Positions 13,301 through 25,695 of a stretch of DNA of 64,000 nt are shown piece by piece. The translations under genes and the position numbers were made by a program. How positions within the stretch are numbered: the stretch's first letter is position 1; every line of letters begins with the position of its first letter. Under the pieces are notes generated by a model. The model was given only the letters and a program-made list of their open reading frames with translations, was not told where the DNA came from and ran no database searches. The stretch covers positions 128,246,183 to 128,310,182 of the forward strand of contig NC_089978.1 of assembly GCF_036417845.1 (NCBI RefSeq), written 5' to 3'. This DNA comes from Apteryx mantelli (taxonomy: Eukaryota > Chordata > Aves > Apterygiformes > Apterygidae).

Positions 13301-16300
13301 CGGTCGCACAGCAAAGCAGGAGCTATGTCAGCAGCTTACCTAGCAGCGTTGAGACTGCCTCCACACCACCGTTGTAGATCTCTGAGCTATGGGAAGGCAG
13401 CACCATCTCCCACAGGCCCTGAGCGTAGTTGATGACCTGGAAGTAGCCGCAGGTTGATAGTGCCCACCACACGGACCAGCAGAGCATGGTTCGGGAGGAA
13501 TAGCACTGTAGGAAGTCCTGCCAGAGGTCTCTGAGCACCTTTAAAAAGTCTACTTTCTGCTCCTGCATAGATTGGAGAGGGAGGGGGGAGAAATGTTAGT
13601 CTCTGCTTATATGTACTCACATTGCTCTACTAGATTGCTCATTTCAAGTGATCTGATCACTAGTGAGTGATATTACCACTTTTGGTCACAAACCTCCAGA
13701 CAGTATTGAATAAAAAGCTTCCTCAGGACTGTCCCAGCAGCTGGTCTCTACCCTAACCAGGACAGCTCCCTTCTGTGCTAAGGAAGGGTTCAGTTTGCTC
13801 CCCATGACCCATTTGATCCTTGGCTCTCTTAAGCAGACAACGGTAATTGCTAGTTGTTGAAAGCACTGTGTGAGCAACTGAAGGGCACCAAAGAGAAAAA
13901 ATAGAGAATGGACCACAATATTCATTCTGAGCAAACAGGATCAGAAGCCAGTACTTCATAAAGGCAAAAGCATTACTGATGCTTTTTGCTTGTTAAGTCC
14001 TGATCCAAATTCAGCTAAATGTGATAGTGCAGAGAGTATGAAAGAAACTAGATGAGTAATTTTCTCAAGGTCACTTTTCCTTAGTACTGGTGTTCAGGGA
14101 TTACAGTGAAAATGAAAATTGCCTTTTCCAAAGGCTGTTAGGATTATATACCAAGCCATTTTATGTGAACAGCAGCAGAGAAAACTAGTATATCTTTCCT
14201 TTGTAACTAGAGCTGCTAATTATGGTCAGTGTGTGTGTACACAGAGTCTTTGAACACAGGCATACCCTTTTCGTGGAAATCAAAGCAGCAGTTACTTCAC
14301 ATAAGACTTTGCAGAGCTCCTGAGCCCCACTAAGCATCTGCAGCCCTGTAAAGGATTTTTCTCTTTACTTCCCTGAAGGGAAACTTCTAGCATAGTTACA
14401 GGACCAAGCTTTTGCATATTGTGCCATTGCACATCTGGCTTCAGAGCAGTTTCCAGTCACCAGCAGCAGTGATTTGGGGCTCTTGGCCATGTGATCTTTT
14501 CCCAGGGGAATCATGCACTGCATGCCTTGGAAAGGCCATTCTCCATGAGCAATAAATCTCATTTTAAGGTCTCTCCAGTAAAACCTTCAACAAAGATTTT
14601 AGCCTACTGTGTCCTGAACTCCTCTTCTGCACCCTTCAAAGTGTCACTAATTTCTGAGTATCCTTGTTAAATATCACACAGTTCCTTTGGTGCTTTGCCA
14701 ATGGCAAGATAATTGCTCTGGGATACTTGCCCCTTCTCTAAAGCCTGACAGAATCACATGGAAAGAGGTCAGCTCAAGGCAAAGTAAGAATATTAGCAAC
14801 ATAACTCCCAAACAGAAGGTTTTGTATGAAGCACAGGTAAACCAGGGAAGGGAACTGCCATATATGCTGCAAAAATTGATTCAGCAAGTTCTACACAAGC
14901 ATGTGCCTGATGAGCCAGAAGGAGCCTATCTGTTCTCCCACCATCTGGAAATACTTCTTCAGTACAATTACTCATACAGCCATTAATTTAGGTTTACACA
15001 GTGTGATTACCATTTCCTTAGTAAGAAGAACCGTGATCACATGTCAATGCTTCTCAGCTTTCAGCAGCTGGTACAACTGAACTAAGCAAATTCACACCTA
15101 TTTAAAAATCTTCACCATTAGTTTGGAACCACCCTTGCTCTCATAGTATGGGAATGAGATAAAAGAAAGAGGGACAGATAACTGATACTAAACCCTTAGT
15201 CACTACTGGCACAGAATTTTAGATGCTTTAAGGTGTTATAGTCTTAACTTGTTTAATAAATACCCTTCAACATGTTAAGTATACCATGGTTCAAGATACT
15301 TCTGTTTTTAACTGCTTCAGTAAAGCCACTCCTATCCTAAAACTAGAAAATCTCCAGAAGCATTTACAAGCTATCACTAAAATGACTATGCTGTTTCCAC
15401 TGCTGGCACCAGAAGGACTGGTGAGGAAAGTACCCTTTGAGCATTGATGCCAGTATCTGAGAATAGCTCAACTCTGACAGGGACTGTGTGAGGTGCTCCC
15501 TGAGCAAAAGGCCAGGGGGAAAGGCCTTCAGGTCAAATCCACCGATTCAAATATTCCACTATTCCATCCTTGTTTCTTCCCACAGGAAGACAAAGCAAAA
15601 TAAAGACTGCCCTTTTTTTTATTATTCAGTATTTTTCCCTGCTGTCTCAGCAGCTGGGTCTTGCAGAACTGGGCTGGACGGGGAAGGATTAGTTCCCTGA
15701 AATGTTAATTCTTTTAATTCCCAGCTGCAGCCTGAAGAGGCACAAGCTGAAAGCAGCCCCTGATGCTGCCTCCCCGGCACCAGTTAACACAGCCAGCACC
15801 AATCCCCTCTCCCCTCCCCATGTGGATATTCAAGCCACAGCTCTGACACATGCAGGAACAGCATTGCCTACACATGCGTCTATTTCTTTGCTTTTGTCTT
15901 AAAGAAAATTACACCAACTCCTCATTCCTTTCAGTCAGGTGACTGGCTTACTTGTAAGTGAATTCCCTGTTAGTTTTCTAAACCCACAGAAGGGCTTACT
16001 TTCTGCCCTGTTCTCAAAACCAGCACAACCTCCTCCTGACCAAAGAGCAGCAGTGACCTCTCTCCCCACCAAAGTTCCCCCATTTTCTTTGGGCTGACTT
16101 GACACTTCATTTCCAGTCCCATCTTGGGACCCCCTTATCAGCCAAGCTAATGCCAGCCAAGCCTACACAACACCTGAGCCTCCACCGCGGCCTTGAAGCC
16201 TCCCTGCCATGCTGGGCTCCAATAAGTGTGTATTACCTAGCTGACACATGGCAGAGACCTGTCCAGTCAAGCAACTAAACACAGGCAGCAGGCCTCAAAA

Positions 16301-17736
16301 CCGGAGCCGCTTTGCTTATCTTGTCACGAGACGTAACACATGCCATCACTGATTAAGGGACAGTGCCTGTACGCTTGTTTCCATGCAAGGGATCAGGTAT
16401 CGGTAACAAACGGGACACATAACTGCCCTCAGTGACTTCGTTATAAGTTACATAGACCACAAAAGCGGGTTGCTACTGACTTAGCCCCTGGTGTTCTGGC
16501 AGATTGCATTAAACACTGATTACGCAAAGATGTTTCCTGCAACTTATCCAAGTTCTGTACATCTGTGACATATCAGTGTCAGCTCTCAGGGAGTACTACA
16601 GTTTCCTTTCAGGATCATAACATAAAACCCAGTCACTCCGTGCCCTGCGGAACAACTCACACAATAGTTGCAATATATATACATATACATGACAGTTGTG
16701 CGTGTGTGTGTGTGTATATACACACACAAGTATACACATATATGCATGTGTGTATGTGTGTGTGTGTGTGTATTTGCACACACACATACATATATGCATA
16801 TATGACAGCCACATGAGTGTTGCATCTTCTGTTTATTTCAACCCAGGACACAGCTTACCTGCTTCTGTGCTGATTGCCCCTCCACATTTAAGGGAACTTT
16901 TGTCTCATCCTCCCAGCCGGGCGTCCTCTGCATGTCAGGATGATCTTGGACAGCTGATCCATTTTTACAGTCTATGACCTTCATTTCCCTACTGATCTGC
17001 TGACTTGAGGCATGGTGAAAGAAAAGGCTCTTCTGGGGCATTGGCAGAAACCAGGCCATACCAAAGGCGATGGATACACAGGTTAAGGAAATAACATTTA
17101 AGCTGAAGAGGGACCAGCCTGCCACCGACACAAGGACCTGCCCAGAGACCGAGCCCACGGTGTAGCCCACCAGAGTGGCACTCCGGCAATAACTGGTGAC
17201 TTTCTGGTACAAGTTCAAGTCGACGACGCTGTAGATGTACGCGTAGTAGGCGATGTCCGTGGCGGTGCCCACGCCGTAGAAGAACTCGAGGAACTGGACG
17301 GCCAGCAGCCTCTGGGCGTACAGCAGCATGAACCATGTCACGATGAAGCTCAGGCCCTGCAGCAGCACCACGGGCTTGTACCGGAGGTAGTCAGTGGCCA
17401 GGAACACCGGGAACAGCAGCACCAGGTAGGAATAGGTCCACACCGGATAAATCTCATTGAACACCTGCAAGGGGAAGAGACAGCAGTAACCCTCCGTCAC
17501 CAAGGTACATAAGAAAAATTATTAAAAAATATATATACAGGTATATATGTACGTAAAGGCCCGCCCGGCGCCAGTACCTGGCTCTGGGTGAGGTTCTTGT
17601 GCGGCTCCAGCAGGTAGCGGGTGAGGAAGGGCTCGGAGGGCCGCACGCTGCAGAAGAAGCCGTAGGCGCAGAGCAGCGCCGTGGGCAGCGCCCAGCAGCA
17701 CCCGCCGCCCGCCCGGGCCCCCCGCGCCCCCGCCAT
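7229..17736 (-). CDS. SLC19A2: SLC19A2, thiamine transporter 1 (THTR1), complete, 6 coding exons
   Basis: This is a high-affinity thiamine uptake carrier of the plasma membrane, from the reduced-folate-carrier family (SLC19), with 12 predicted membrane helices. The six exons join in frame to 483 codons including the stop (482 residues; the human protein has 497). Recognisable segments include [12 protein letters not shown] and RPSEPFLT (helix 1), the NLT glycosylation sequon in the first outer loop, the helix 2 run [17 protein letters not shown], a hydrophilic central loop in exon 2 (PLPMPQK-like start, then GWED), [15 protein letters not shown], and [15 protein letters not shown]. The N and C termini differ most from the human protein. 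The start is the first ATG in the CpG island, followed by the conserved frame. All splice sites are GT-AG. Head-to-tail with F5 on the same strand, as in mammals. Orthology to SLC19A2 rather than SLC19A3 rests on sequence recognition and on F5 being next door. Confidence 0.95.
7919..8060 (-). CDS. SLC19A2: SLC19A2 coding exon 5
   Basis: 142 bp. It encodes [20 protein letters not shown] and the following helix, ending LGLDIFTQ. The acceptor is TTTACAG|GT and the donor is CAG|GTATGG. Its first base completes the ACG codon begun in exon 4. Confidence 0.95.
8760..8835 (+). repeat. MIR/CORE-SINE-like fragment
   Basis: The string GACCTTGGGCAGGTT followed by CATGCCTCAGTTTCC resembles the most conserved part of MIR-type SINEs. 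It is short and diverged, in SLC19A2 intron 4. Identification is by eye only. Confidence 0.4.
8976..9168 (-). CDS. SLC19A2: SLC19A2 coding exon 4
   Basis: 193 bp. It encodes two helices around [14 protein letters not shown] and [20 protein letters not shown]. The acceptor is CTCACAG|GAG and the donor is CAAC|GTGAGT. Confidence 0.95.
9377..9403. repeat. (AATA)n microsatellite
   Basis: Six uninterrupted AATA units inside SLC19A2 intron 3. Confidence 0.9.
10885..11097 (+). mobile_element. CR1 LINE 3'-end fragment
   Basis: This is a bird-type CR1 tail. It contains GAACAGGTTGACCAGAGAGG, TTGGAGATATTCAAAACCCA, TGACCCTGCTTGAGC and CTCCAGAGGTCTCTTCCAAC, ending CTATTCTGTA. It is 5'-truncated, as is usual for CR1, and lies in SLC19A2 intron 3, opposite in orientation to the gene. 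Confidence 0.9.
13340..13562 (-). CDS. SLC19A2: SLC19A2 coding exon 3
   Basis: 223 bp. It encodes the end of the central loop ([10 protein letters not shown]) and the seventh-helix region with [20 protein letters not shown] and [12 protein letters not shown]. The acceptor is TATGCAG|GAG and the donor is CTAG|GTAAGC. Confidence 0.95.
16673..16803. repeat. Compound (TG)n/(CA)n/(TA)n microsatellite, self-complementary
   Basis: Alternating TG and CA blocks are joined by TATA and ATGCAT pieces and repeat twice within 130 bases. The TG blocks can pair with the CA blocks. The tract begins 55 bases inside SLC19A2 intron 2, next to the exon 2 donor. Confidence 0.9.
16859..17464 (-). CDS. SLC19A2: SLC19A2 coding exon 2 (large exon)
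   Basis: 606 bp, 202 codons, phase 0 at both ends. It encodes helices 2-6 (from [14 protein letters not shown] through [20 protein letters not shown]) and the central cytosolic loop with the [11 protein letters not shown] and [11 protein letters not shown] segments. The acceptor is CTTGCAG|GTG and the donor is AGCAG|GTAAGC. Confidence 0.95.
17578..17736 (-). CDS. SLC19A2: SLC19A2 coding exon 1, start codon at 17736
   Basis: 53 codons. The N terminus is Ala/Gly-rich and unlike the human one, then becomes conserved at [12 protein letters not shown] and [19 protein letters not shown]. The NLT sequon matches the known outer-loop glycosylation site. The donor is CAG|GTACTG. The ATG is the only one upstream of the conserved helix in this frame near the exon start. 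The intron that follows is only 113 bp. Confidence 0.93.
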
Positions 17737-17739
17737 GAC

Positions 17740-18400
17740 GGGCCGGGCCGGGCCGGGCCGGGGGGGAGGAGGGGGGAGGGGGGAGAAGGCGACCGTCGCC
17801 GCCGCCGCCGCCTCGCAAAGGCACCTCCAGCTGCCGGCCCGCGGCGCTGCTCTTCAAGGCCATTGGCAGACGCCCGTGGGGGCGTCTGGCCCGCTGCCCC
17901 CTGATTGGGCGCCGCCGCCTCTTCCCGGGAAGGGCGGCCAATGGGAAGCGGGGAGGGTGGTGGGCGGGGAAGCACGTGGGAGGGGGGCGGTGGCGCGAGC
18001 AGGCGGGGCGCCCTCTCCCCCCCCCCCCGCCGCCGGTGTCCCCGCGCGGGCGGGCGTTGAGGCCGTAACGGACGTTCGGGCACGAAGCGGTTGGGTGGCG
18101 GGCGCCGCAGGTGCTGGGCAGGGGCAAAACCCGCGTTTGTCTTCCTGGTGAAAACCGAGCTGAGAATGATGACGGCAGCTGGGAAAACGGTAGATGTACG
18201 CGAACAGCGATAACCGAGGGACGCGGTGCCCTTTGACGCTCCCTCCCTGGCCCGAGCGGGAGGCCCGCTCGACGCACAGCGTGTTTTAAGGGGTTAGGGG
18301 ACACGGTCGAAGCGCTCACCGAGAGCCGCGCTGAGGCCCCTCCTGCCCCTGCTGAGGTGCCCCCACGCGCCGCTGTCCCCCACGGCCTCCCCATCTCCCC
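17740..18400 (-). promoter_or_regulatory. SLC19A2: SLC19A2 CpG-island promoter and 5' UTR
   Basis: This GC-rich block without a TATA box lies directly upstream of the start codon. Visible elements are CCAAT boxes at 17862-17866 and 17904-17908 (minus strand) and 17938-17942 (plus strand), a CACGTG E-box at 17973-17978, and GC boxes at 17960-18010. A G-run block on the plus strand (17742-17790) sits immediately upstream of the ATG. Transcription probably starts between about 17790 and 17860, inferred from the CCAAT spacing. Confidence 0.7.
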
Positions 18401-21400
18401 CTTCCTCTGAGGGGAAGCACAAGACTTTCCTCAGAGGTAACGTAAAGGGACCCTTTACCTTCTGGGCTGTTCTTGTTCTTTTCTTTTCTGGTCCCAAATT
18501 AATCCAGCTGCTGATCTCTGTCTTTTTTTTTTCTTCTTCTTCTTCTTCCCTGTAGCAAGATCAGAGCTGGAAGCACTTCCTTGGATTAATAAAAACTTCA
18601 CCTTGTTGACCTGTCAGAAGAAATGTTCAGACAAGAGGAGAAAATAAAACTATCGCATTCAGAATAATTCTCCAGAAGCTTTGCCCAGGACTGTTCTCAA
18701 CGCTTTGGCAGCCCTTCTCTGAACCATTTGTTGTTCTGCTTCTCAGGCTACCCCACATCATCTTCCTACCTGCCTGCTTTCCCTCTCCCTGTACTTTGCT
18801 CCCTCAGTCACAACTCCATTGCTACCAGTGCTGCGGCTTCCTCCTCTACACCGGTGCTTTGCTCTCCAAATTGGCTAACACCACAGAAAATTCACACAAG
18901 GGATCAGACCTGCCCCCTGTGCAATCACGTATCCTGCCTCCTAGCTGCAGTCAATACTTGAGGAAGCAAAATGAAAGCCCTCCAAAAGCATCTGGCTATG
19001 CACAGCCAGGAGGCAAGAACAGGCGCTTCTCAGTCCCCAGAATAGATTCCTTGAACCACAGGATTTTATTTACCTCCATCATTATAGCTTAACATGCATA
19101 GCTACAAAAGGTTTGAGGGCCGTAAGATTATTCAGCTCTGTAAAACTCAGCTAGACATTTTGCTCCTGTACCATCTGGTGTCAGTGATTTGCTGCTTGCT
19201 GGCTATCTGCTGGGTCAAACAAAATTTCCTTTTATTTGTTCTCAGGCCATTGCTCCTCAGCAGCTTCATGTCCTCTTTTGTTTGCAGGTTTATTAGCATG
19301 TAGAAAAAAAGAAAAATAAAGACAATAATTGCCATTTTGCCATACCTTAGCTTGAAGCAAAACCCTAAACAGAAAGCATCAGCTCCTATTAATACCAGCA
19401 TCCATCTCAGCCATCTGCAAGGAACTGCTGATCTCTTAAAGCAGCATGGCTAGAGTAAAAAGGGCCAAAGCAATGACTTTAGTGACTGCTAAACAAATTG
19501 CAATGGGGAAGTGAACAGAAATGGTACAGCTCCCTCTCACATGGTTCTTACAGCCCCTCTGCACTGTCAGCACGTGGCTCGGGTGCAGGCAACGGGAGGG
19601 CATGGGCTGACAGAACGAGGCAATGGCTGGCATCTCCCTGCTGACATGGGTCATTGCTGCGTGCTGAGCAGAGCTGCAAAGAAGGACTAACACTTTGGAG
19701 GGCCCATGGCGCACCCGGTCAAGGGGCAGTGGTTCCCATGAACTCCAAGCTGCTCAGAGGGTCTGATGGGTGGCCTCGGTCCTCTCCAAAAGCCTCTTTA
19801 GCAATCCCTGGAGTTAAGCCACTGGGGCTCAACTGCTGTTTCTGGAGGGTTGGCTGGGGTAGAAGGAGTTATGTCAACTCATTTACTTGAACTGATACAC
19901 AGGCAGTCAATAACGGAACCTAGATTTCTCTTCTCCAAAAATTGCATAAGAAAAAGAACATGGAACATTTTGACTGAAGTACTCCAGGTTTTCTCAGGGT
20001 TTCTTTTATTCTCCAAAGAACTCACCTTCTTTTGCTTTCACAGAACATTTTCAGCTTCTGGAAGCAAGCCCAAAATTTATTCCCTGGATTTTTACTGCTA
20101 TCTTTCCTTCCCCCAATCTTCCTTCCCATTTTCTCTTTCTGCCCCTTCACTCTATGAGAAAAAGGTAAGGTTAAAAGAAAAATCTCAAAACTTCTAAACT
20201 TCTCCTTTTTTTTCCAAGATGGAAAACATAAGCTGTGAAAAACAGATATCTTACCTGCTCCCTACCCTCTCAATGAAGACACCACTTTTTCAGTGGAAAA
20301 AGAATAGGAAGTTTAAAAATAAAGAAGGAAGAACAGGGGAAATTTTTCTAACCTTCAACTGTAAAACTCTTTGTTTTTTTAATTACCAAGCCAAAATAAC
20401 CTTACAATTTATGTTAACACTAAACAATGATTTATTTCATTTCAAAGTTGTGTGTTTGTTTGTTTCTAGCTTGCCAATCAGATGTGAAGAGTGTTATGAA
20501 AAAGACTGTGTTCTCCGCAGGTTGAAACCACTTTTCCAGATAGAATCATTCTCTTACCAGAAAGGTTTGACCAGTTTGAATGATTGCTATGACTGGTCTT
20601 TTTATGAGTGCTTCCATATAAATAATGGTACACAGAAATAATTATAAAATCTTTCAATATCATAACAGCCAGTGCAAGTCTGTCAGAGAGGTACCACCTA
20701 CACATGTATGGCCTGGACTGAATGAATGAAAGTTACAGTGTCGACATGCTGTGTGATGGCTGCCCTCTCTAGTTTCAACTCTGACTTGTACATTTCCTGA
20801 ACATATCCCAGTGAATAATATTTTAAATGAACACATAAGTCATGCAGTAGCATTGGACAAAACAGGAACCTGACACAATGGTTTAGCCAGTGGGGTCCAT
20901 ATCACAGAGGGAAGAGAGCTGTCAAGCTGATATCTTGAGGTTAAAATTTCAATAGAAAATCAAAGCCATAAGGAATCCATTTAAAATTTGGGTCTGATCT
21001 TGCATACAGTAATGCAATTTGCATTAAATTAAATACTAATTGAGTAGATGTAAGCAGGCCCTTAAGATTTATATTTGACTTGACTGCAGAAAAGCCCAAG
21101 CAAATACAATGGGGGGAATGTGCATTTCTGAGACTCTTACCTTAACACAGAGGCTGCAGGCTTCAGGTCAGTGCCCACTGCCCCTCAGGGCCTTTTCTAC
21201 TGAATTCCCATGGATGAAGATCCATGGTCCCTTACTAGTTCACTCCTTTGGTGATAACATCTGTGCTGGGTTACTTGGCCACTCAGAACTGCTTTCAGGG
21301 TGTATGGGTTTCCTCATAAAGCCTCTTTAGAAGAAACCTCACTTCCATACAACTTGGGGCTGTAGTATGCCAGAGGGCTCTTCTGCCAGCCATGGGACAT

Positions 21401-24400
21401 CCCAGCTGTGTTTTCCCTGCTCCTCTCTTGCACAAAGGAAGCTTGAAATTTGTACTTGCCAAGAACTCTCCAAATTTTCAAATCCATCTCAGAAATTGCT
21501 GCTGGCATGTTGTAAGAAAAAAATCATACCAAGCCCTTCAGCAGGACACTGTTGCTCCTTTCCTTAGTGCTAAGGACTAAACATCCCTTTTGTCTGAATC
21601 TAGGGTGGAATCACCCTGAGGGTGTTTGAATCAGTGTGAGACCCAAGCAATTCATCTAAATGCACAGTTCAATCTCAGAGTCAGTAAGATTTTAAGGTCA
21701 CATCTTACCCAAACCATAAACTCTGATAGGTTTCACATAAAAATGCACCAGAGAGGGGTACTGTTAACCAGTTTTGGCCTCCAGTTCATGTGGAGGAATT
21801 TGTAAGACATATGTGCAAGAAAAGTTTCCTTAAAGTCATCCTATGTTGTTTGGAGAAAAGTTTCTGTAAGTTAAAAGCTTCCCACACTCCTGTGAAGCCA
21901 GTATTTGACAACATTACAATGGTACAAATAACTCAGACACTAGCCAAAAGCAGGGAGTAAAACAGATTTGTCCTTTGCTGAGTATGGATGGAACAAAGGC
22001 ACACAAATGTGAGAAAAGGCAGCAAATGATTTCTATGTTTTTATGATTTTGGATGTTGTAATTAACTTGAGGAAGCAGACTCTATTAACCAGGATGCATA
22101 TTTGATTCAATAGGAGTAGTGAGAACCATAAAGCAAATTATTTCTGAAATGGTATGTGATTAGTTTACAGAAAGGCCTATAGATTACATCTATACATAAC
22201 AACAGAAGACTGGACGCAACCTTGAATGTCTGTCTCTTCTAGCTCCCCCTGACTGATCCTTTTGATTATTTTGGGGCTCTGAACAGGAGACTTACAAAAT
22301 TACGTAGCAATGACGGGTTAATTCAAAAACTCTGGCACTGATCATTCCTTATTCCTGTCCTTTTAAACATACCTGGCTCACAGTGGGCTTAACACAGTAT
22401 TGCTTCCATTAGCAATGGTGTCACAGATGTGCCCAGGAACCCTGTGAATGATTCCATGCCCGATTTTGGAAAGTGCTGTACAAACATTCAGGCAGATGGA
22501 GTCCCTGCCCAGAGGAAATTATTGTAATTAAAGCATGATGTAAAGTACTGGGTGTGACAAATAAATGGGGAACAGGGCATAGCCATGATAGGAAAATGTG
22601 GGTGGATAAACTAGTTATGATGCACAGCTAGCATGAATAAACAAACAAAATGTAGGATTGAGAGCAATAAGAATATTCAACACTGATTATGTGGAATGAA
22701 TGACCCACTAATACAAAAAAGCAATTGGTCACTCCAGGATACAGTTGCATCTCATGGTGCTAAGTAGTAACATACTAAAACAGTCTTACCTAGCACCTGT
22801 GTGTTCATGTGTACAACCTTTACCTTCCTCCTATAGGTATGTCTTCCACAGGCCTTTTCCCCTGATGAAAGATACCTCCTGAGCAGCACTGCTCATGAAA
22901 TTGCAACCCTTCTGTTGCCCCTTGGCACAGTCCTAAAATCCTGATGGCCACAAATGTTTGTGGCCATTTCAGGAGATGGGGGAGTGTGCTCAACAGGCAT
23001 GATATTTGTTTGGAGTCCTGGCCAGATTCCAACTTGTGTAACAAAGTTTTCTTCATAGAGGTCTCCTGGCACTTCACATTGGCAATTCCTTATTTTTGCT
23101 ATGTGCACTTAGTCACGTTTCTAACATGTAAAGTGCCCCAGGGCTTAGGCTCACCTTTGCTTCTATTTTAATGCGCATCTGAGGAGGTTTCTGGAAGAGT
23201 GAACACAAGAGACATGATCTGCATTGACTTTAATCCATAGATAATATGCAGCTTTGTGTCTCCACCACACTTTGCTACACCAGTGGTGTGGAGAGAACCA
23301 CCCACTTGCAAACTCTTGGGAACCTTGGTGAAGGTGAGAGCTAGCTCAGACTCAGTTCAGCTACCTCTACAGCACAGGTGTTAGGGTCAGAAGAGGCAGC
23401 AGAAAAACTGGCAAAAACTGAGGTTTCATCTACTTTAAAAGCAAGGGTTGCGCTTACCAATGCATGTGAACCTGCCTGAATCAGCTTTAAGCTAGACTTT
23501 ACAGCGCAGTCTGTACAAACCTGTCTGAATATTGAGCTAATGTGTCAAGGTCTGAAGAAAGAACTACTGTGGTGCTGCTGTCGGTAACTACTTTAGAGCG
23601 GCTCAGCTGCATTTGCATGTACTTCCACCCATTTCCAACTGCAGCATAGACACAGGCAGTGTCAGAACCTCTGCAGGAAGTCATACACCCACCACCTCTG
23701 GAAAGCAAATGGAAACAGTTATGGCCTAGCCCCTAGTGAGAAAAGCATGGGACTTCATGCACAGTCATCCATATACCATTGTCACCTGGGGATGCTCTTT
23801 GCTGGGCACTTTGAGGCCTCCTGGAAGCTGAAACAAGTATAAAGTGCAGCAACCCCATTATTATGACTATTGTGAAGGCATCCACCCAGATTTATGTGTA
23901 GAGAAAGATGTGAATACTGTGAACTCTGGCACCACATTTTTCCCTCAGTCCAAAACATCTTGTGTTTTTTAAACCTTTATGTTGTGAAATGCATCTTTTT
24001 TCTTTAGTTTGGAAGAACTGCATGAATTCTTGCTCCCCTTGAAAGCCATGTGAGTAATACAAATAATTTCAACATACACAGGATTTCATTCCATGGTTTG
24101 TGAAAGGGCGTGTAAGTCTGACCATTTTAACTAAAAATTTCTAAAAGCCTAGGCAGATTCAATCTAAACTGACTGCTTTGTACGAATGATGAGTTCTTTG
24201 TTTTCCAGTCATCTGATGGCTCACTAAACAAAGCTTACCTTCACTTTGGCAGATCCAGTACAGATATGTTTTCATACCTTCCTTGCTGTAAATGTGCACC
24301 AAGAATTTCACGCCCCATTTGCATTTGGAAATACTTTGGTATAAAAGGCATACAATAAGCGAGTAAGTTTGCCACAGCCTGGATTTTCAAGAAAAAATGT

Positions 24401-25690
24401 AACTGTTACAAACTCTTTTCCATAAAAAATCATGTTCTTCATTTCTCAGATCAGCCCATGGTGCCAATGACTTTTACATTTTTTTTTTTTTTTTACTTAT
24501 TTGAATATATGTGCATTCAAAGTGGCTGAGTTTGGTTTTTTTAATGTTTCCGATCTTCTTAATTACTAGATATTACACTACTTAAATAATAAAAAGCATA
24601 AATGATATGACTTCTCACACTTTCCCATAGAAAAATATTTTGATTTCTTTTTATCTAAAATAAGGCTTTACGTCCTTTGTCATGACAGTAACACAACTTT
24701 CTGCAAGTCCTTTCATTTTAACCAATAAATCCTTCAAATAATATTAGATGTCCTTTAAAAATGAACACATTTGAGTGAACGCCACTCATACCAACTAAGG
24801 GTTCTTCTACCCTAAACAGAAAATTTCATCTCATCACTTAAAATACCACATTTTCGCATGCATGATAGGCTATCACAATCAACTCTACAAGTAGGGAAAA
24901 TTTAAATCTGTAATGATTCTGGCTTGCTGTTTGTCATGATGAAAAAAATAAAAAAAGAAAACTAATATATTAAAAACACATAGTATATCTGACAAATTCC
25001 ATTTTTATGTAAGTATTAATCATGGAAAATTATGAACAAATCTACTCGATTTCTCCTATGCTTTTTTAAGAGATAAAATTATATATAGAATTTTATTTCT
25101 TGTATTTAATAAAATACATCCATTAAAAAAAAAAAATCAAGTCCTATCCTTTAGCAAGTAGCATCAGTCTACAACTTGTAAAACTGATGCAGATGTATTG
25201 GGTCCTGCTCCTGCAATCAACTTGGCACTTGTCTAACTTTACATGTACATAATGAAGTAATTATTTAAAACTTTTAAGATCATGGCCTTATTAAACTAGA
25301 ATTGGTTAGCACTGATCACACAAAATCCTGGTTCTGCTGAAGTTAACAAGTATTTACTACTTGTTTTCTAGGGTAAAAGCTGGCTCCAGAGTTTGGATTT
25401 TTTTCTTCTTTTAGTGAATACGACATGTGTTGCAATTTCATGGCTATATCAAACATAAAAATAAATTAAGCGCTATTACAAAATATCAAGCAACTGATCT
25501 TTTAAAATTAAGCAATTATTCATATAGTTTCACAATCTGAAAGGAATTCTAATTAGCACTGAAATTTACTATCAACCAGAAAATGTTACTTTTATGACTC
25601 AAAATTTCACTAATTTTTGCCAAAGAGGTACTACTGTCAATGCAAATATACAGATTAAAATGCTGGCTTTTTTAATGCTGAATGTTATCT
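18400..25690. other. Intergenic region between SLC19A2 and F5, no gene seen
   Basis: It holds a (TTC)n tract at 18521-18550 and AT-rich DNA (24400-25140). Open frames of 115 and 140 codons near 19850-20641 look like chance: no recognisable motifs and no CpG-rich start region. I recognise no clear transposon, but old diverged repeats could be missed by eye. Confidence 0.55.
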
Positions 25691-25695
25691 TTATT
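25690..25695 (-). terminator. F5: Possible F5 polyadenylation signal (AATAAA)
   Basis: An AATAAA on the minus strand about 1.36 kb past the F5 stop codon. Others lie at 26132-26137 and 25092-25097. The sequence does not show which is used. Confidence 0.25.

Noticed and set aside
17522-18394. Long open frames (up to 290 codons) on both strands around 17500-18400
   Set aside because: High-GC CpG-island sequence lacks stops by composition. The translations are Pro/Arg/Gly-rich with no domain, and overlap the SLC19A2 promoter and exon 1.
19850-20641. Two adjacent plus-strand open frames of 115 and 140 codons
   Set aside because: No recognisable motif, no CpG island or good start context, and Phe/Ser/Leu-rich chance composition.
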